A DNA stretch of 64,000 nucleotides from Trichoplusia ni (Eukaryota; Arthropoda; Insecta; Lepidoptera; Noctuidae). Location: the NCBI RefSeq assembly GCF_003590095.1, contig NC_039494.1, positions 5,022,001-5,086,000 on the forward strand. The letters run 5' to 3'. The notes beneath the pieces were generated by a model. It did not search any database, was not told where the DNA came from, and saw only the letters and a list, made by a program, of their open reading frames with translations. Position 1 is the first letter of the stretch; each line of letters opens with the position of its first letter. The position numbers were made by a program, and so were the translations under genes. Positions 12,190 through 25,845 of this stretch are shown here, piece by piece.

Positions 12190-14495
12190 ATTTTTATTAT
12201 TGCTATCGTGTTGTGTTCTCACTTCAAACATGCTAGGAGAGTATACATCTAATGTCTCAATTAGTGCCCAAGTCAAAGCGAGAAGACAAGTGATATTTTA
12301 CAACCGTTAGCGCTAAAATGTATGCATATGAGATTCCTTTTCGACTACTTGCGTGAGTTTGATGTGACACTACATAACATTGTTTGTTTTTTCAGCGTTG
12401 ACATGAGTAGAATCTTGGTTGTCCAGGCGGCTAGGTTATAGGCTATATATGAAAACATCAAGTAACAGTTTTTACACAAGTTTTAGTTTAAACTAGTTTT
12501 GTATCTAAGCTCAATCATATCACAGTGGAAATGCAATTACCTATAATCGTACCTACTTATGGGTTCTTATTTTCTGTGCAGGTTGACACAAATAATCAAT
12601 CTTCCTAACCTGGCATTTGATTGGAAAGATCTTTAAGTTTTCAACCTGAATCTTAATAACCCTGGGACTTTTTTGGGAGTATCGGGGAAACTGCTTCTTG
12701 CTCGCTGTTAAACAGTCTATGAAAGGTTTTGCAAGTGGATTTACTCCTACTCCTGTTTCCCCCTTGCTGCTGCTACTGCCCGTCCGTTTCTTCAATGCTG
12801 AGGGTCGTGAGCACCTCGTGGAAACGTTGTACTGCGTATAACTATCCGCCATCTATTTCTATCTGCCGCCGAGTGGAGAGCATCATGTATTGTGGAGTTG
12901 AGTGGTGCGAATCTGATCCGTCCAACGCATCGTTTCATTACAAATTTTAATTAGAATTAGTTATTTTGTGTAAATAATAGTACATCTTTTGATCTGAAAC
13001 TGACTCTTCGACTTTTTGCCAACTTTCAAGACGGTTTTCTTTTTGTTACTCCGCAATCAAATAGCTAAACAAAAATATACTTAGTTACCTTACCATAGTA
13101 GCTAGATTTAAAAATAAATTGGTAACATGCATGCTCCAACGTTAATAATGACAATACATATATCATTTGGATTCTCAAAATGCTCACCTATTAATTGCCT
13201 GTCAATTAATAAAGTTCTAAGTACAGGTATTCTATCTGAAAATATCACCAATCCACGAAGCCGCCATCAGATCACATAGACTAGTCTGGATCGGGAATGA
13301 GTCATCATCGCGCTAAGGCGTGATCTAAGGATGAACTTATGTATAGTATAACACGTGCCTATTACTTAAATTATTTAAAACTATCGATACCTTGTTCGCT
13401 TGTACCATAAAGAAAAGGAGATAGCTGGGTCTAGGTACTCAGTACGTCTAACCATAATATATGCTATGCATGTGAGCGGTGTTTGATCCCTCCAGTAGAA
13501 GCATCCAGCGGCCCCAAGACTGGTTTGCCTCCAACTTCCAAATGGGCCTGAGGCTTTTTCGAATACCCCATATACCTGACCCCTTTCTAACAAGGCCTAC
13601 CCACCATCAGAGTTACCTACGAATAAAATTGTCATGTCACTTATTTTCAAACTGTATTCCAAATCTGACGTTTCCGTCGAGTTTTTTAAGCACAATGGCT
13701 AATCTTATATGCGACTTGACAGAACAGTCTTGGTCTGTTGGTCTGTGTATGTGAGTTTGCGAATGGGATGACCAAATAAAACGCTTATTAAGATTTTTTA
13801 TATAAAATGGTATTTAATGTTTTATAATATACTTGCATCGTTGAAATGCTGTTACAATATGACTGACAACAGACAGAAGTGTTAACGTAATATAAGCGGT
13901 GTTTTATCAATAAAATAATTAAAGTGCTACAAGATGTAAAAATATGTTACCTTCTTTTTAATACTAAGAATTTGTTTGCCTGCAACCAACAAGTACAGTT
14001 TGACACAATAACACCAAATAGATTACAACTAATGCACAACTTTAGTACAAAAGTCAGACTTAAATTTAAAGTTTTCTATCCACAGAGGTAACATGCCGTT
14101 ATTAATAGATAAATTATGTGAGACAACTCCTTAAAATCAACCTAAATATCATACTCCTGGTAGCTATTCAATGGTTAGAAAACACAACAACAATGTATGA
14201 GATAGCTTATGTATTGCTAAAACATCACGACGCTTACTTACAAATATTGTTTTAATCACGGGTCCTTTTCTCGAATTCAAAAAATCGAATTAACTGAAAA
14301 GGAGGGCAATTCGAGCGCACAATGTTGGCTGCCAAATTGACTAAAATGTAAAGTAATACCTAATGTATATGAATAATTTTAGTCAATTCGTCAAGCACGT
14401 AATAACATCTCGCCTTTCACAAACAACATTCATAAGACACTGTACCCAGCTACCCCATACGGCTGTTTAATCAGTGCACGAACTATAAATAGTAA
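12190..14495. other. Convergent intergenic region between RPGR-like and eIF4E
   Basis: This stretch contains the 3' flank of the RPGR-like gene and, on the minus strand, the probable long 3' UTR of eIF4E. Short frames at 12553-12852, 13381-13593 and 13479-13754 have no recognisable family resemblance. A GC-richer patch at about 13490-13580 may be an old repeat fragment. Confidence 0.45.
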
Positions 14496-17400
14496 CTAAA
14501 CAGTGTACAGATTCTTAGTGGCAGAACTATGTTTCACCATGGTGTCCCGATGTACTTGGAAGCCGATTTTCCCATGGATGCCGAGCTGCTCTTTAATTTT
14601 TCTGCCGATTTCGATGTTGGCGTGCTGTTTAGAAGTGTCGGCTGTCCAAACTCCTGCAATCATGATAAATTACTTTGTTAATACGACAAAAAACAAGGCC
14701 TAACGATTACATAAAGACTCGGTACTATAATTTTCAGCCATACTTTCAGTAGCAGCATAGTCGATCATTCTTTTATTCGAACAGAAAACAGGCAATACTT
14801 GATTGCAAAGTAACTCGATATCGTAATAATTAATTACATTGTGAAACTAACTTACAGGATTCTGGGTTAAATATGAACATTTATGAAATTCTTTCTGATT
14901 TTATACCAAAATTTGTGTTACTCAAAAAGCAAATCACTCATAGAGATGTAAGCATACTAAATTATATCAAATTTATATTTTAAGGAAGACACAGAAGTGA
15001 ACTTACCAATTTTGTCGAGTTTTGCTCTAACGTTAACAACAGCGCCACAGATTTCGTCAGAGTGGTCGAAATTTTCGCCAATAAGCAGGAGAACCTAGAA
15101 TCAAAGTTATCAAACAATTACATATTAAACACGAAAATGAATAACAAGACAATATGTATAATATAAGAAACCTTATTCGAATATACATTACTATAAAATA
15201 CGTGATATATGTCTTAGATATTTATATCTTTTCGAATTGTCCAAATACAAATAATGCATTTATCTAGCGGTAATATAGCAAAAAGAAAAAAGTATATATG
15301 TTATCGTAGAATACAGTATTTACATATCACCCCTATCGTAAATTATATTCACCGGCGCCTAAAAAACATGACGTAACCATGTTTAATCTGACGTAACTGG
15401 AACTATAATATGGCAAGGTTAAATTAGCAAAAATACTCCCAAAGAATTCAAGGTAATAATAAGGCCGTTAGTTTAACTATTTCCAATGTCACATGTGTTA
15501 TAGCTTTAACCTTATAAAGTTCATCAAGGAAACTCTAAGACAGCACTCACAGCTAGTTTAGATGCATAAATATAACTCCATCAAAGCTAGCATGCTAGCT
15601 AGATCACGAAATACTATAATGTCTGTTAAAGGGTAAGGATATATACATTAATAGACAAAATTTTAGAGTGATCAAAATACATACCACATCTAACCAGAAA
15701 CGGTCAAGATCAGAGTTGCGTTGCTTCTTTTCGAGACTGATAAGCCACCGGCCGCCCATCTTGTTAGCGTCGTCCTCCCACATAGGACGGATGCCCTGCT
15801 TAAAGACTGCATAGTCGTGACCTTGACGCAGCTCTGAAGGCAGCTTGATGTGGTGGTACAATCTGAAACAAACAAAATACATTTTAAAATCATCTGATCA
15901 TCCCCCACTGGAAAGGTTGATTGAGATAAATGCTTTTTTCAGATGGTTCTTGATTCATGCCTCTGTGTTGTAGGAACAAATGTGGTAAGCATGGTAACTG
16001 ATTATAAATAAGTTAAATTAAAATTAAAATCTAAACGTTTTTATTTTAAAGAACCAGTGACTTAGTATGTATGGGACACACATGCAGTAAAATTCGTCAT
16101 GTTTGGCCTTTTTATGTATGAGACAGGGCAATGATTCTTACCACTAAACCAGTAGTAGTAATAAAACAGTTTTTAATGTTTATGTGACTCGCTGTTCATC
16201 AGTGGATTGCAAGGTAATTATCACATTAGAATATAAGGACCCATTTTCTTGAACCAAGGTTAGTTGACATTACAGCATTTAAGTTCTTTGAGAAATTGTG
16301 TTAGTCAGTTACAAATTGTGGATAATGCCCATGGTTTAACTACCAACCAATGTTATATGTTAGCCCATGGACAAAACTGAATATTAGGTTTTCTTCAAAT
16401 GGTAATTTTTCAATACCAACCCTCCATGAAATACTATAATAATGAGCCTAATTTAAAGTTTTAGCACTTTATAACAATCATTTAATTTCTGAATCATTTT
16501 CTTGGACTATGTGTGGATCAGGATTCTCTCCGATAGCATGGCGGTTCTGAAGGCACTGGACAACTACATCATCACATCGTCGCTGATACAAGAGTGTCAC
16601 CAAGCACTTGAGCGCATTGCTGCAAGCAACATGGTGACCCTGCAATGGATAAAAGGCCACAGCAGATCCCTAGGAAACGACGCTGCTGATCAGCTGGCAA
16701 GGAGGGGATCGGACACGCGGATCTTTGGCCCCCGGCCATACCTGCCTGTGCCCTTTGGCCAGTGCAGGTCATGGCTAAGGCGACAGACTACTAACAATCA
16801 CAACGATCGCTGGGCTACAGTTAACGGCTGCAGACAGTCAAGGGAGGCGGTCCCTATCCGTTCACCGAAACTGTCTCGCGGCCTGATTGGGCTAAAGCGG
16901 GTCGACTTACGAATAGTGGTGGGCTCGCTGACCGGGCACATTCCACTCAATAAACACCTTTTCACCATCAATGTTACAGATAGTCCACTATGTAGAGGCT
17001 GTCTTCAACATGAAGAATCAGCGGCACACGTGCTCCTGGAGTGCACGGGGGTCGCGGAATGCCGGGCAGGGATCCTCGGTTCACCGAGCTCCGTCACAGA
17101 AGCCTGCGAACGTCCCAGGAGACTTCTGCGCTTCTGGAGGGAGTTGGGATGGCTGGACTGACAGCCTCCCAAAGCCACCTGACGCACAATGGGCCGACTT
17201 AGAGCCTACGTGCGGAAAAAGGAGCCCATCACCAAGTACCAAGTACCAAGTGGACTATGTGTGGGCAATCAAGGAAATGGCCTAGATGAACTCGTAACTA
17301 CCCAAGCACACCTATAAAAGGTTCCTAACTTAATACATAGGAGATTTAAGACTTACAAACTTTATGTTTGAGGTTGATTTAAAACTTAAATATAACTATG

Positions 17401-18336
17401 TATTGAATCTTGCCAATAAGTACCCCAACTAAATAAAAATAAAAAATCATAATTGACCATTATAAACACTTGTTTTGATTTTTGTCTACAGATAAAAAGG
17501 TTTATTTGAAATTGGACCGTCATTAAGATGATATACTATTAGTAAATTATTTTCTTAATTTGTATCTATAGCTACAACTTTTTATGTTTAAATTCATGTT
17601 TTCAAAATATTATATATGACATGGCAAAAATCTATATTACCCACTTTACAATATTTTATACTTGAGCTACATGCAATGATCAAACCAGAACTCAAGTGAT
17701 GTAACAAATTCTTTATAACAGTATCAGCAGATGTAATGTTATCAACACAAATATAAGTCACACAGATAGTAAAGAATGCAGAGATAGTAACAGGTTTCAT
17801 GGTCCAATACTGCTCTGGCAGACCTTACCTCCAGAAATCTTCCACCGTATCGAAAGTAGTTAATTCAATTAGGTTCTCCTCCCATGTCTTGTTCCTGTCA
17901 TTATCATAGAACCACAGGCTCCAGGTGTTCTGAAGAGGGTGCTTGATCAGGAACTCGGGCGGGACCTCGGCATTGGTGCTGCTTTTGGTCTCTGTCGTCG
18001 CAGACCCCTTGAACACACAAGTCATTATACTTTATACTTATTCCTAACCTAAAAAAGTTATCAGGAAACTTATTGGATAAGCAAAAAACTTGTATTTAAG
18101 TATTTATATTGATTTATTACGACTTTTCAGTTATGTAAAAAGATTATATTAGCAGAAAATACTACAAACGCGAAACAAATGCAACAGTGAAAGTTAGTGC
18201 AGCCACATCAGCATTTATCTTAAAAAGTAAAGGAAGAACAATATAATGACTGCTTAATGTGGGTAGACAGTTCAAATTATATCACATATTATTGTAAAAT
18301 ACTCACCTCTACTTCTTCGGTATTATTTCCAGCCAT
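14496..18336 (-). CDS. eIF4E: Eukaryotic translation initiation factor 4E (cap-binding)
   Basis: Five exons on the minus strand join in phase: 18307-18336, 17829-18007, 15685-15862, 15007-15094, 14496-14653, giving 210 residues, close to the human protein (217). eIF4E binds the m7G cap of mRNA and recruits eIF4G. Key residues are all visible: HPLQNTW, cap-stacking Trp52 (KTWEENL), Trp98 with Glu99 (PMWEDD), Trp161 (GVWTAD), and Trp69 in VEDFW on the dorsal surface that binds eIF4G and 4E-BP. The N-terminal extension is short. The start codon is in a separate 10-codon exon, and the protein reads MAGNNTEEVE before exon 2. The gene is divergent from spermine synthase, and intron 2 carries a retrotransposon insertion. 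Confidence 0.96.
16517..17250 (+). mobile_element. 5'-truncated non-LTR retrotransposon (RNase H end) inside eIF4E intron 2
   Basis: An open frame runs to the stop at 17161 and encodes the second half of an RNase H domain (SDSMAVLKAL, then WIKGHSRSLGNDAADQLARRG) and the C-terminal Cys-His motif C-x2-C...H...C (CRGCLQHEESAAHVLLEC) ending in a GW motif, typical of Jockey/I-type LINE proteins. The first RNase H catalytic motif is missing, so the copy is truncated at its 5' end. After a short 3' UTR there is a tail of about three ACCAAGT repeats (17231-17250). A 14-bp direct repeat, TGGACTATGTGTGG, at 16503-16516 and 17251-17264 flanks it exactly, as expected for a target-site duplication. The intact frame suggests a recent insertion. 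It lies antisense to eIF4E. Confidence 0.85.
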
Positions 18337-19028
18337 GTCACAACTCACAAGAATCTCACGATGCAATTTTTTTTTACAAAAAAGAAAGACAGACGGATAT
18401 AATGTTGCAATCCTTGTACCTAATGTTTTTTTCTTCATATAAAGGCATTTTTATCACTACCCGTATTTGTAACCAGACACATGGTGTGTAATAAAAAAAA
18501 ACAATTTATTTACCGGTTCTATCTATCATTATAAAAATAAGCCTAACAAGAGTGTACCCAATTTAACTAAACCAGTAACAAATTTTCTCATTTTGTAAAA
18601 ACAAGTTGCATATATTTTATAATGGCAACATGAAAAAATGACAAAAACAATCTCCGAGTTGCCCAGAAAAATAATACGCAAATCTTGATCCACAACTACT
18701 GTGAACTACTTAATAATTACTTACATGGAGGAACAATGCTATAAGTCCTTCTTAGACTTTAAATTAAATATACTCATACTATAACTCATAAAACTCTTAC
18801 TGAACTATTCAATTGGAATTATTCGGTTCAAGAATCGATTGGGTATTTTTTAATTGGAAACACTGAACATTTTCTAATGTATATACTCTTTGGAAAACCT
18901 CAATTTGCCATTTCCTTCAATTTCAAGTCAAGAGTGGTGCCGGCTTTGCTGTACCATTTAACGATTTGCCGGTTCTTGTACCTAAATATTCTAATAGCAG
19001 ACTGTGCAATCATTGAATATAGTTAAAA
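18337..19028. promoter_or_regulatory. Divergent promoter region, eIF4E / spermine synthase
   Basis: The two start codons point away from each other across 692 bp of AT-rich sequence. No TATA box is convincing on either side. The region therefore must hold both 5' UTRs and both core promoters, and a shared bidirectional promoter is inferred. Confidence 0.5.
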
Positions 19029-22000
19029 ATGTCTGTCCACACCGTGTTATTAGATTTCTCGATCGACCCCGCCCGTCTAGCAGACGAAAATGGCCAAAAA
19101 ACAATTTTTGGCCAGTTGGAAACCGTGCTGAAGGAGTATGTTCCAAATCTCGTTTTAGTTACTGAGGTAAAACTAGAAGACGGTAGCCTGAAACTCATGA
19201 CCGGCAAGAAAGGCTCTACGGTATCGGTGAGACTGTTCGATCGTGGCCTCGTCACTGTAAACATTGAATATTACAAAGAGGAGAACGTAGAAGCTTTAAT
19301 GACACTCAAGGTAAGCGCGCTGTGTGATATATGCGAAATATATGATAGTATAGCACTATAAGGGACCGAAGTGTTATTATATCGTAGTATACGACACACA
19401 TACGACATTGTCAAGCATGCCGAATATAATCATTCAATTACGCTGAGCGATTTTGATCTCGATCAAATAAGATTGTGTAAGAAAATTTTAAATGCATAAA
19501 TTGATTTTCTTAAAATTATTTTCTGTTTCATATCTAAGCTCATAGTAATCATAAAAAATGTAATTGATGATAAACATTTAATGACCACAGTCATTTATTT
19601 AGTCAAGCAGCATAAACAATAATTAAAAATAATATGCATTAAATTAGAAACTTCCATAAACTGCAATTGTTACTTGTATTTTTTTTTCTCTCAATTTGAA
19701 TCATATAATACAGAGAACCAAGTGGTTGAGGTCATCATAATGTGAAGTGCTGCGGGTTCAATCCCCGTGTAGGACAAGCATATGTGCGATTCATTCATGC
19801 TTGTCCTGAGGAATGTCTTAGATTCCTTAAGAAAGAAGTTGCTTTTTGTTTAAAAAAAAAGGGGTACTTAAATCTTTCAACAAGGTTTCATAGTGAGCAA
19901 CACCTATACAAGTAAAATATACAAATATTTTACTTAACATCTTAATTAGTGATAGTCAGACATGTGAAGGTTGAGCGTTTTATTTATTTTCTAGCATACT
20001 AGACTACTGGAACGTTCGCTAAGAAAGACTTTGGACTGCGGGAGGGTAAAACTTTTCCCAACAATCAAACGTGGTTATAAATTTGATGTTTACCTAACTA
20101 GTTCTGGTTAGTGATGGAATGCCAGTATTCAGTAATAAGCCTTTGTTTATTTCGTTTGATGTCATTGCCCCAGTACCAAAGTATTTTGTTTTCTTTTGCT
20201 GTTCTATATTATGATTTTTGTCAGATTCAGTGCAATTATTTAATTTATAGATTTTGATACACACTGCTGCTGTAATTTTGTCAGAAATTTGCATTATGAT
20301 GTTATAGAAATTGAATGATAGTGCAAAAAGCTATGCATTTTTGTGGATTTATATAGTTTCATTTATGCAGTTTTCCTATATAAGTATAATTTATTTGACC
20401 CTGAACTTTGAAAATTGCCAAACAATTTTAATCAAAGCCCGACTATAAATCAATGAAATAATACATTCAAGAATTAATAGTTTAATGTTAAATAATTATT
20501 TTAGATAATTTTCACATTAATTTATATTTGATATAAAAATGTAAATATGTATCATCCCAATTCAGATGTAAGAACATTAATCATTCAATTGACTTCCTGT
20601 GAAAGCAATAAATTGTCAAGGAAAAAGTCTAGTTGGATAAAAAACATTCAAAATTGACAAAGTTGTCTATTGGGTTGACAATGTTACTTATAAAGAAAAT
20701 TAAAAATGTACATAGTAATATGTACCCATTCATATTGCATAAATCAACTAATTCATCACTTATATTCTAAATAATACTAATTAGTTTACATGTACAATGT
20801 ACATGTGCAGAAATGAGCATTTATTCATAAAAATGTTTGCATATTAGTTAAAATATACATATATTAATAATGGGACTAATTTAGTTCTTAGAACTTATTT
20901 AAAAAGTATTTAGGCATATATTTACTTATTTGTGTACATAAACATGCACTGTATATTATTACATATTTATCACTGTATGTCCTCTGTTACAAAACTTAAT
21001 TAAGACATCATCACTCATTGAAGTTGCTGAGTAGACTTCCATCAAACATAAAGCTCTTCACTAGACTTTTTACAAAATACAGTTTTCTTTTTTATTTAAC
21101 GGCGGATGTTTAACACCGCGGCCTACTCAGCAACCAAAATGTGTAAAAGGATACTTAGGTCTTAAGTATTTTAACTCTATGCATGTTTTCTCACGTTTTT
21201 TATGGTAACAAACATTTTAGGATAGGGTCCTACTAACATCTTGATAGATGGACCTATTCTTAAAAGTTTGTGTATTTTTTAAATTAACTTGATGTATCAT
21301 TTTTCCCTACCCATACATGAATGAATGTTACTAACGAATCTTCCAGTATTTGCGATGACGCTCAACCTTATTTGGCCTTAAATTTATAAATACCAAACTG
21401 CATGTTAGACAACCTGCATTATTTTCGTTTTTCCTTCTTTATGATTTATTTTTTTAATAGTCGGCGAGGGTTATGGAAAATCAACTGAAAAAATACATCA
21501 CTCTTAATAAATCTCAAGCTTATGCACCATTAAAGCGGTGCCTCTTCGGCAGGTATTACCCGACTTCAGGTAAGTGGTGTATTATTTTTGAACTTTACAT
21601 TTGCTGCACATCTGTTTTATTTAGCCGGATTCATACATGGTACTTTTGTCCCAGCGATCGGCGATTATGACCCTTAATTTTACCGCTCAATTGGGCTTTG
21701 GGTTTCTGAACTATAGAATCACCGATTGCCGTTCATAAACCTATTAAACATGTAGAACTATCTCATCCTAAGTAGTATACCTATAATTTAATGATTTATT
21801 AGTTATTCCTTTGAATAATTATTGTAAATATCACCCATAATTACTTACCAGACCGTATTTTGGATACATCATCGGAATATGTAACGATCATTTCAATTGT
21901 CCATGTACCATTTGTTTGCAATAAAATTTAACCAACAATTAAAAACTGATCTGGCCTCCTTACTTCTTTATATATTGGGATAACAAAATAATGTTTAAGT

Positions 22001-25000
22001 TCAAACATGAAAATTTTTAAACTTGTTGTCAGCAATTAAACGTGTCGTTGATTTTCAGATGAACGTCTTCTTGAATATGATATCGATGCCGTTGTATTCG
22101 ATGAACAGTCTCCGTTCCAAAGAGTCCAGATCGTCCATTCTAAAACCCTTGGCAACATGTTGGTGCTAGATGACTTACAAAGTAAGATTATGAACATAAT
22201 GTTGAGCAGACGATTGGTGGTTTGGTTCCCGGATAGGTCTCATTCAAGTTGGCAAGCAATGGCCATGAACGGTCTATCTGTTCGATCACGAATTTAACGT
22301 CGTCTACTCAACGTCTGAAGTGTTGTTTATAAGATGTACTAACGAAATTTTATTTATTGCAGACATTTCTGAGGCTGATCTTATATACACTGAAACTCTC
22401 ATGCAGAGAGGCAAGGAGAATTACGAAGGCAAAGAAATTGTGATTTTAGGTAAGAATTTTACACTTTACTTAAATATAGACCGTTGTTTGACATTGACGT
22501 AACTGAAGTATCGCTTTTTAACCAATTCCCGCCATATTGGGATTATAACAGTTTGTATGCATGTATCAAGGCTTGTTAACCCTTTGACTCGGGCCACTCA
22601 CATTAAATTGATACTCAGACGCCAATCAATAAATTGACACGTCTTGTAACATTGTAACAAACGTAGGTTGGATTCAAAGAGTATTTTTGTAGGAACATAG
22701 AATTTAAATGGGGTGTGCGGCAAATGCTAATTTTGGAATTATAGATTCTCCTATGTAGGTAGACTAGGTAGGTAGTTACATAACAGTACAACTTGCCGCT
22801 AATACATTCACATACCTTGGAGCAATGAAATGGTTTATCGTCTAAAGAACCTCTGAATTATGATTTTAAAGTCTATTTTTGGTGACACGTATTCAGGGTG
22901 TTCGTCTCAAGGCAGGTTGTAGGTTGTACATGCTATAAAAAAAATTGTGTGGCAGGAAGCGATGGCAAATGACCTTCCCAATGGGCCTATTCAATTTCGA
23001 AAAGGATACACAGTACACTTTACTGTACTCAGTATACTTTTTGTGTAGATTATCTACTTGGTTTTGATCTTGAGATCTTTAGAGCATTGTCGAAATATAC
23101 TAAACGGGTTTTATGTTTTTTTATGAACTGTTTAGGTACGTCTATAATACTATACATAAAGGGAGGGGAAAGTATACATAATGGAACGGTTACAAAACTA
23201 CAAAAAGAATTTTGTCAAAGGCAACTTAAATCTGTTCAAAGAGCTCTCCCTTGAAACCCTTACAAAGAGATGGAATAAAAGGAGGATTATTTTAACCGCC
23301 TCTTTTATATAGGTAAACATTGAATAGAATCCTTTAAAGAAGGGGAAAATTCCGGTTTCCAATAATCGAGACAATAAGAATATAACATAGGGGACATGGT
23401 TAAAAATCGTGTATGTAAATAAAGAATATATTCGTCTATGTAGATGAGAATCTTTAATGCTTTACAAGGCCAAAACATTGCAGAAATGAGGATAAGTGGT
23501 AACTAAATACGAAGAGTAAATAATATCGCGTGTTTCGTGCTGCCAGTGTTCACTGTTTTATCTAAATGATTTAATGTCTACACCGGTAAAAGCAAATAAT
23601 GTCGTAAGATAAACTGGAAAGTTATATCGTAAGCTGTAATTTCCTATACTTCTTTGAATTGTACACGATTCTATTGTTAATATATTTTGAATGTGCCAAA
23701 TTATTTTCTACCCAGTGATTAACGAGGTTTTATGGAGACACTGCCAGAATACACTGCTTCTAAACTTCTTATTATCACTATGTGGACTTTCTGTTTGGAC
23801 TTTAATGAAGTAGTAGTAGTATTAGAAACACTCTTCAAGAGCTTTCATGCACACCATCTGGGTAACAACTCGACATCAACACAAACTATCGACAAAGTAT
23901 TCAGAGGCTTGATGACTGAACTTGAAAGTCTGTCAAATCAAAAGGAGTTCTTGAAGGTCAAATTACATTGGACAGAACCTAGTTTTTCCACCCTTCACGG
24001 CTTCCTAAGTGCTTTATGAGTACGGTTGTCGTTTATATTACTTTTCAAATACCGGCCAATTGGAATGGAAATGAAATCATAAATTAATTCAAGAAAACAA
24101 TAGAATATTCCTTAAAAAAAAGAATTTGCTCTGATTTTTAAGTAAGTTAGACTAAGAAGACTATGACGCGATCTGTCCTAACTGTTATAATAACGGAGAT
24201 TAACTTCAAACTTTCGCTTTTCTGCACCCGTAAAATCTATCCTCACATTCCTAACTTTAATATTAGCTTACAAGGTACTAATTGTTTCAAGGTGGCGGCG
24301 ACGGTGCTTTATTATATGAACTGCTGAAGGAGAAACCTAAATACGTTTGGATGTTAGAGATTGACGAAGTCGTGATGACCGCCTGTAACAAATATCTGCG
24401 GTCCATTTGCGGGGACGTGCTCGAGAGAAAAAAGGGCCCCAATTATGAAGTAATGACATGATTTATTTGTACTTGTGATGTCCCTTTTTATGTTATAGTA
24501 ACTTAAAATATCCCTGAAAAATATTTGAATTTCATTAGGTGTTCAAAATGTTATGTCTTATGCTTGAAATTCTGATGTAATTCACATTTTGCCTAATGTC
24601 ATCGTAAGAACCTCTTTCATTCAAAACTGCAGCATTTAATTTACTTCTATTTCTAATTTGTAGGCTAATGTATAACCTACTGATATATTTTAACTGCTCT
24701 CGAAATGTGTAATTATACCACACTATAGTACCAAATGTCTGGTCTATATAAAGCTTTTGCGTAACACCGGTATTGCACGCGACGCGCCAAAAATCTGTCA
24801 CTGGTCGGGTAAATTTGTGAATAAACTGAAATTATTTATAATTCACCTTTCATACTTATTATGTGGATAAAAAGGTTATCTTGATCTTAAAACTCAAATA
24901 CAGCTTTTAGGAAAGTATTTCCGAATACAGTTTACCCTTTGACAACTTTCCTTGGCAATTTCGGCCGGTTTAAGTGTTTCCAAGGTCAGCACTCTTTCTC

Positions 25001-25845
25001 AATGAGTCCGTTGCAATTTGTCATTTATTTGGTCAACGTCACCAACGTCAACGTTTTCAAATGGCAAGTCAATTGACAATCGTTGATCCTGTTAACAGCC
25101 ATGAGAAGCTGGTATTTGATTTTTGTGACCCCCCAACTATCTGTAAACAGCTAACATGAAAAAAAAATAGTACCTAAACCTTTAGAAATGAAGATAATAA
25201 TCGCTTGCATTTCCAGGTGATCGTTGAAGACTGCATGCTGACAGTCAACAAATTCATTACTGAGGGGAAGAAGGTTGACTATGTGTTTGGCGATCTGACC
25301 GACATTCCGATCTCGGAGTCCGCCTGCGGTGAACTGTGGGAGTTCATGATCACTATACTGAACGCCTCCTTCAAGATCCTGAAGCCCAACGGGAAGTTTA
25401 TGACACACGTATGTAGACTTTTTGGTCAAATGTAAATTTTGGGTAACCATGGCGACGATTCTAACGTTGGAATTACGATTTAATTTTTAAACAAATGCAA
25501 TGCAGTCGCATTTCAATTACCAAAGGAAAAAATTTGCTGTACTTTCTATCTTACTCTAGTGTAAAGGCTTTTCGGCTGTCTTTAAATATCTTTGTATGGA
25601 CTTATTTTTTTGTCTAACTTGCCTTTATTGTAGATAATCTCAACACTACTTTTAAATTCACCACAATAATGTTTCAGGGCAATGGTGCAACCTCTCCCGA
25701 ATCTCTTGAACTTTACGAGCAGGAGCTGGCCAAGCTGAAACCTCCTGTCAAGTACACGAAGAGTAGAGCCTTCGTGCCATCGTTCTTGGAAGACTGGTTC
25801 TTCTATCACATATCTTTCAAAACCACCGACAACGGAGACGCTTAA
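19029..25845 (+). CDS. Sms: Spermine synthase
   Basis: Seven exons join in phase: 19029-19310, 21461-21569, 22059-22181, 22363-22449, 24292-24449, 25217-25408, 25678-25845, giving 372 residues (human 366). The enzyme transfers an aminopropyl group from decarboxylated S-adenosylmethionine to spermidine. The N-terminal ~110 residues match the AdoMetDC-like domain of animal spermine synthases. The linker (LLEYDIDAVVFDEQSPFQ, then IVHSKTLGNMLVLDD) and the aminopropyltransferase core follow. ILGGGDGALL contains the nucleotide-binding GGGDG with Asp204, and YVFGDLTDIP carries Asp279, matching the two catalytic aspartates of the human enzyme. The C-terminus (VPSFLEDWFFYHISFK) also fits. Intron 1 holds a SINE copy. 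Intron 4 is 1.8 kb and contains an unassigned frame. Confidence 0.96.
19713..19822 (+). mobile_element. tRNA-derived SINE, copy 2
   Basis: B box GGTTCAATCC at 19755-19764 is followed by CCGTGTAGGACAAGC, a TGTGCGATTCATTCATGC block and TTGTCCTG. The body matches the copy at 10005-10170 block by block, with the usual A/B-box spacing upstream (GTGGTTGAGGTC). It lies in intron 1 of spermine synthase. Confidence 0.65.

Noticed and set aside
15590..15602. CTAGCATGCTAG palindrome as a regulatory site
   Set aside because: A 12-base palindrome inside an intron is expected by chance and has no supporting context.
16971..17285. 104-codon plus-strand frame as separate gene
   Set aside because: It overlaps the retrotransposon coding frame in another frame and has no family resemblance.
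21023..21134. 12-bp inverted repeat GTTGCTGAGTAG spaced by 88 bases as a transposon with terminal repeats
   Set aside because: Arms are too short, no target duplication is visible, and the interior is unremarkable.
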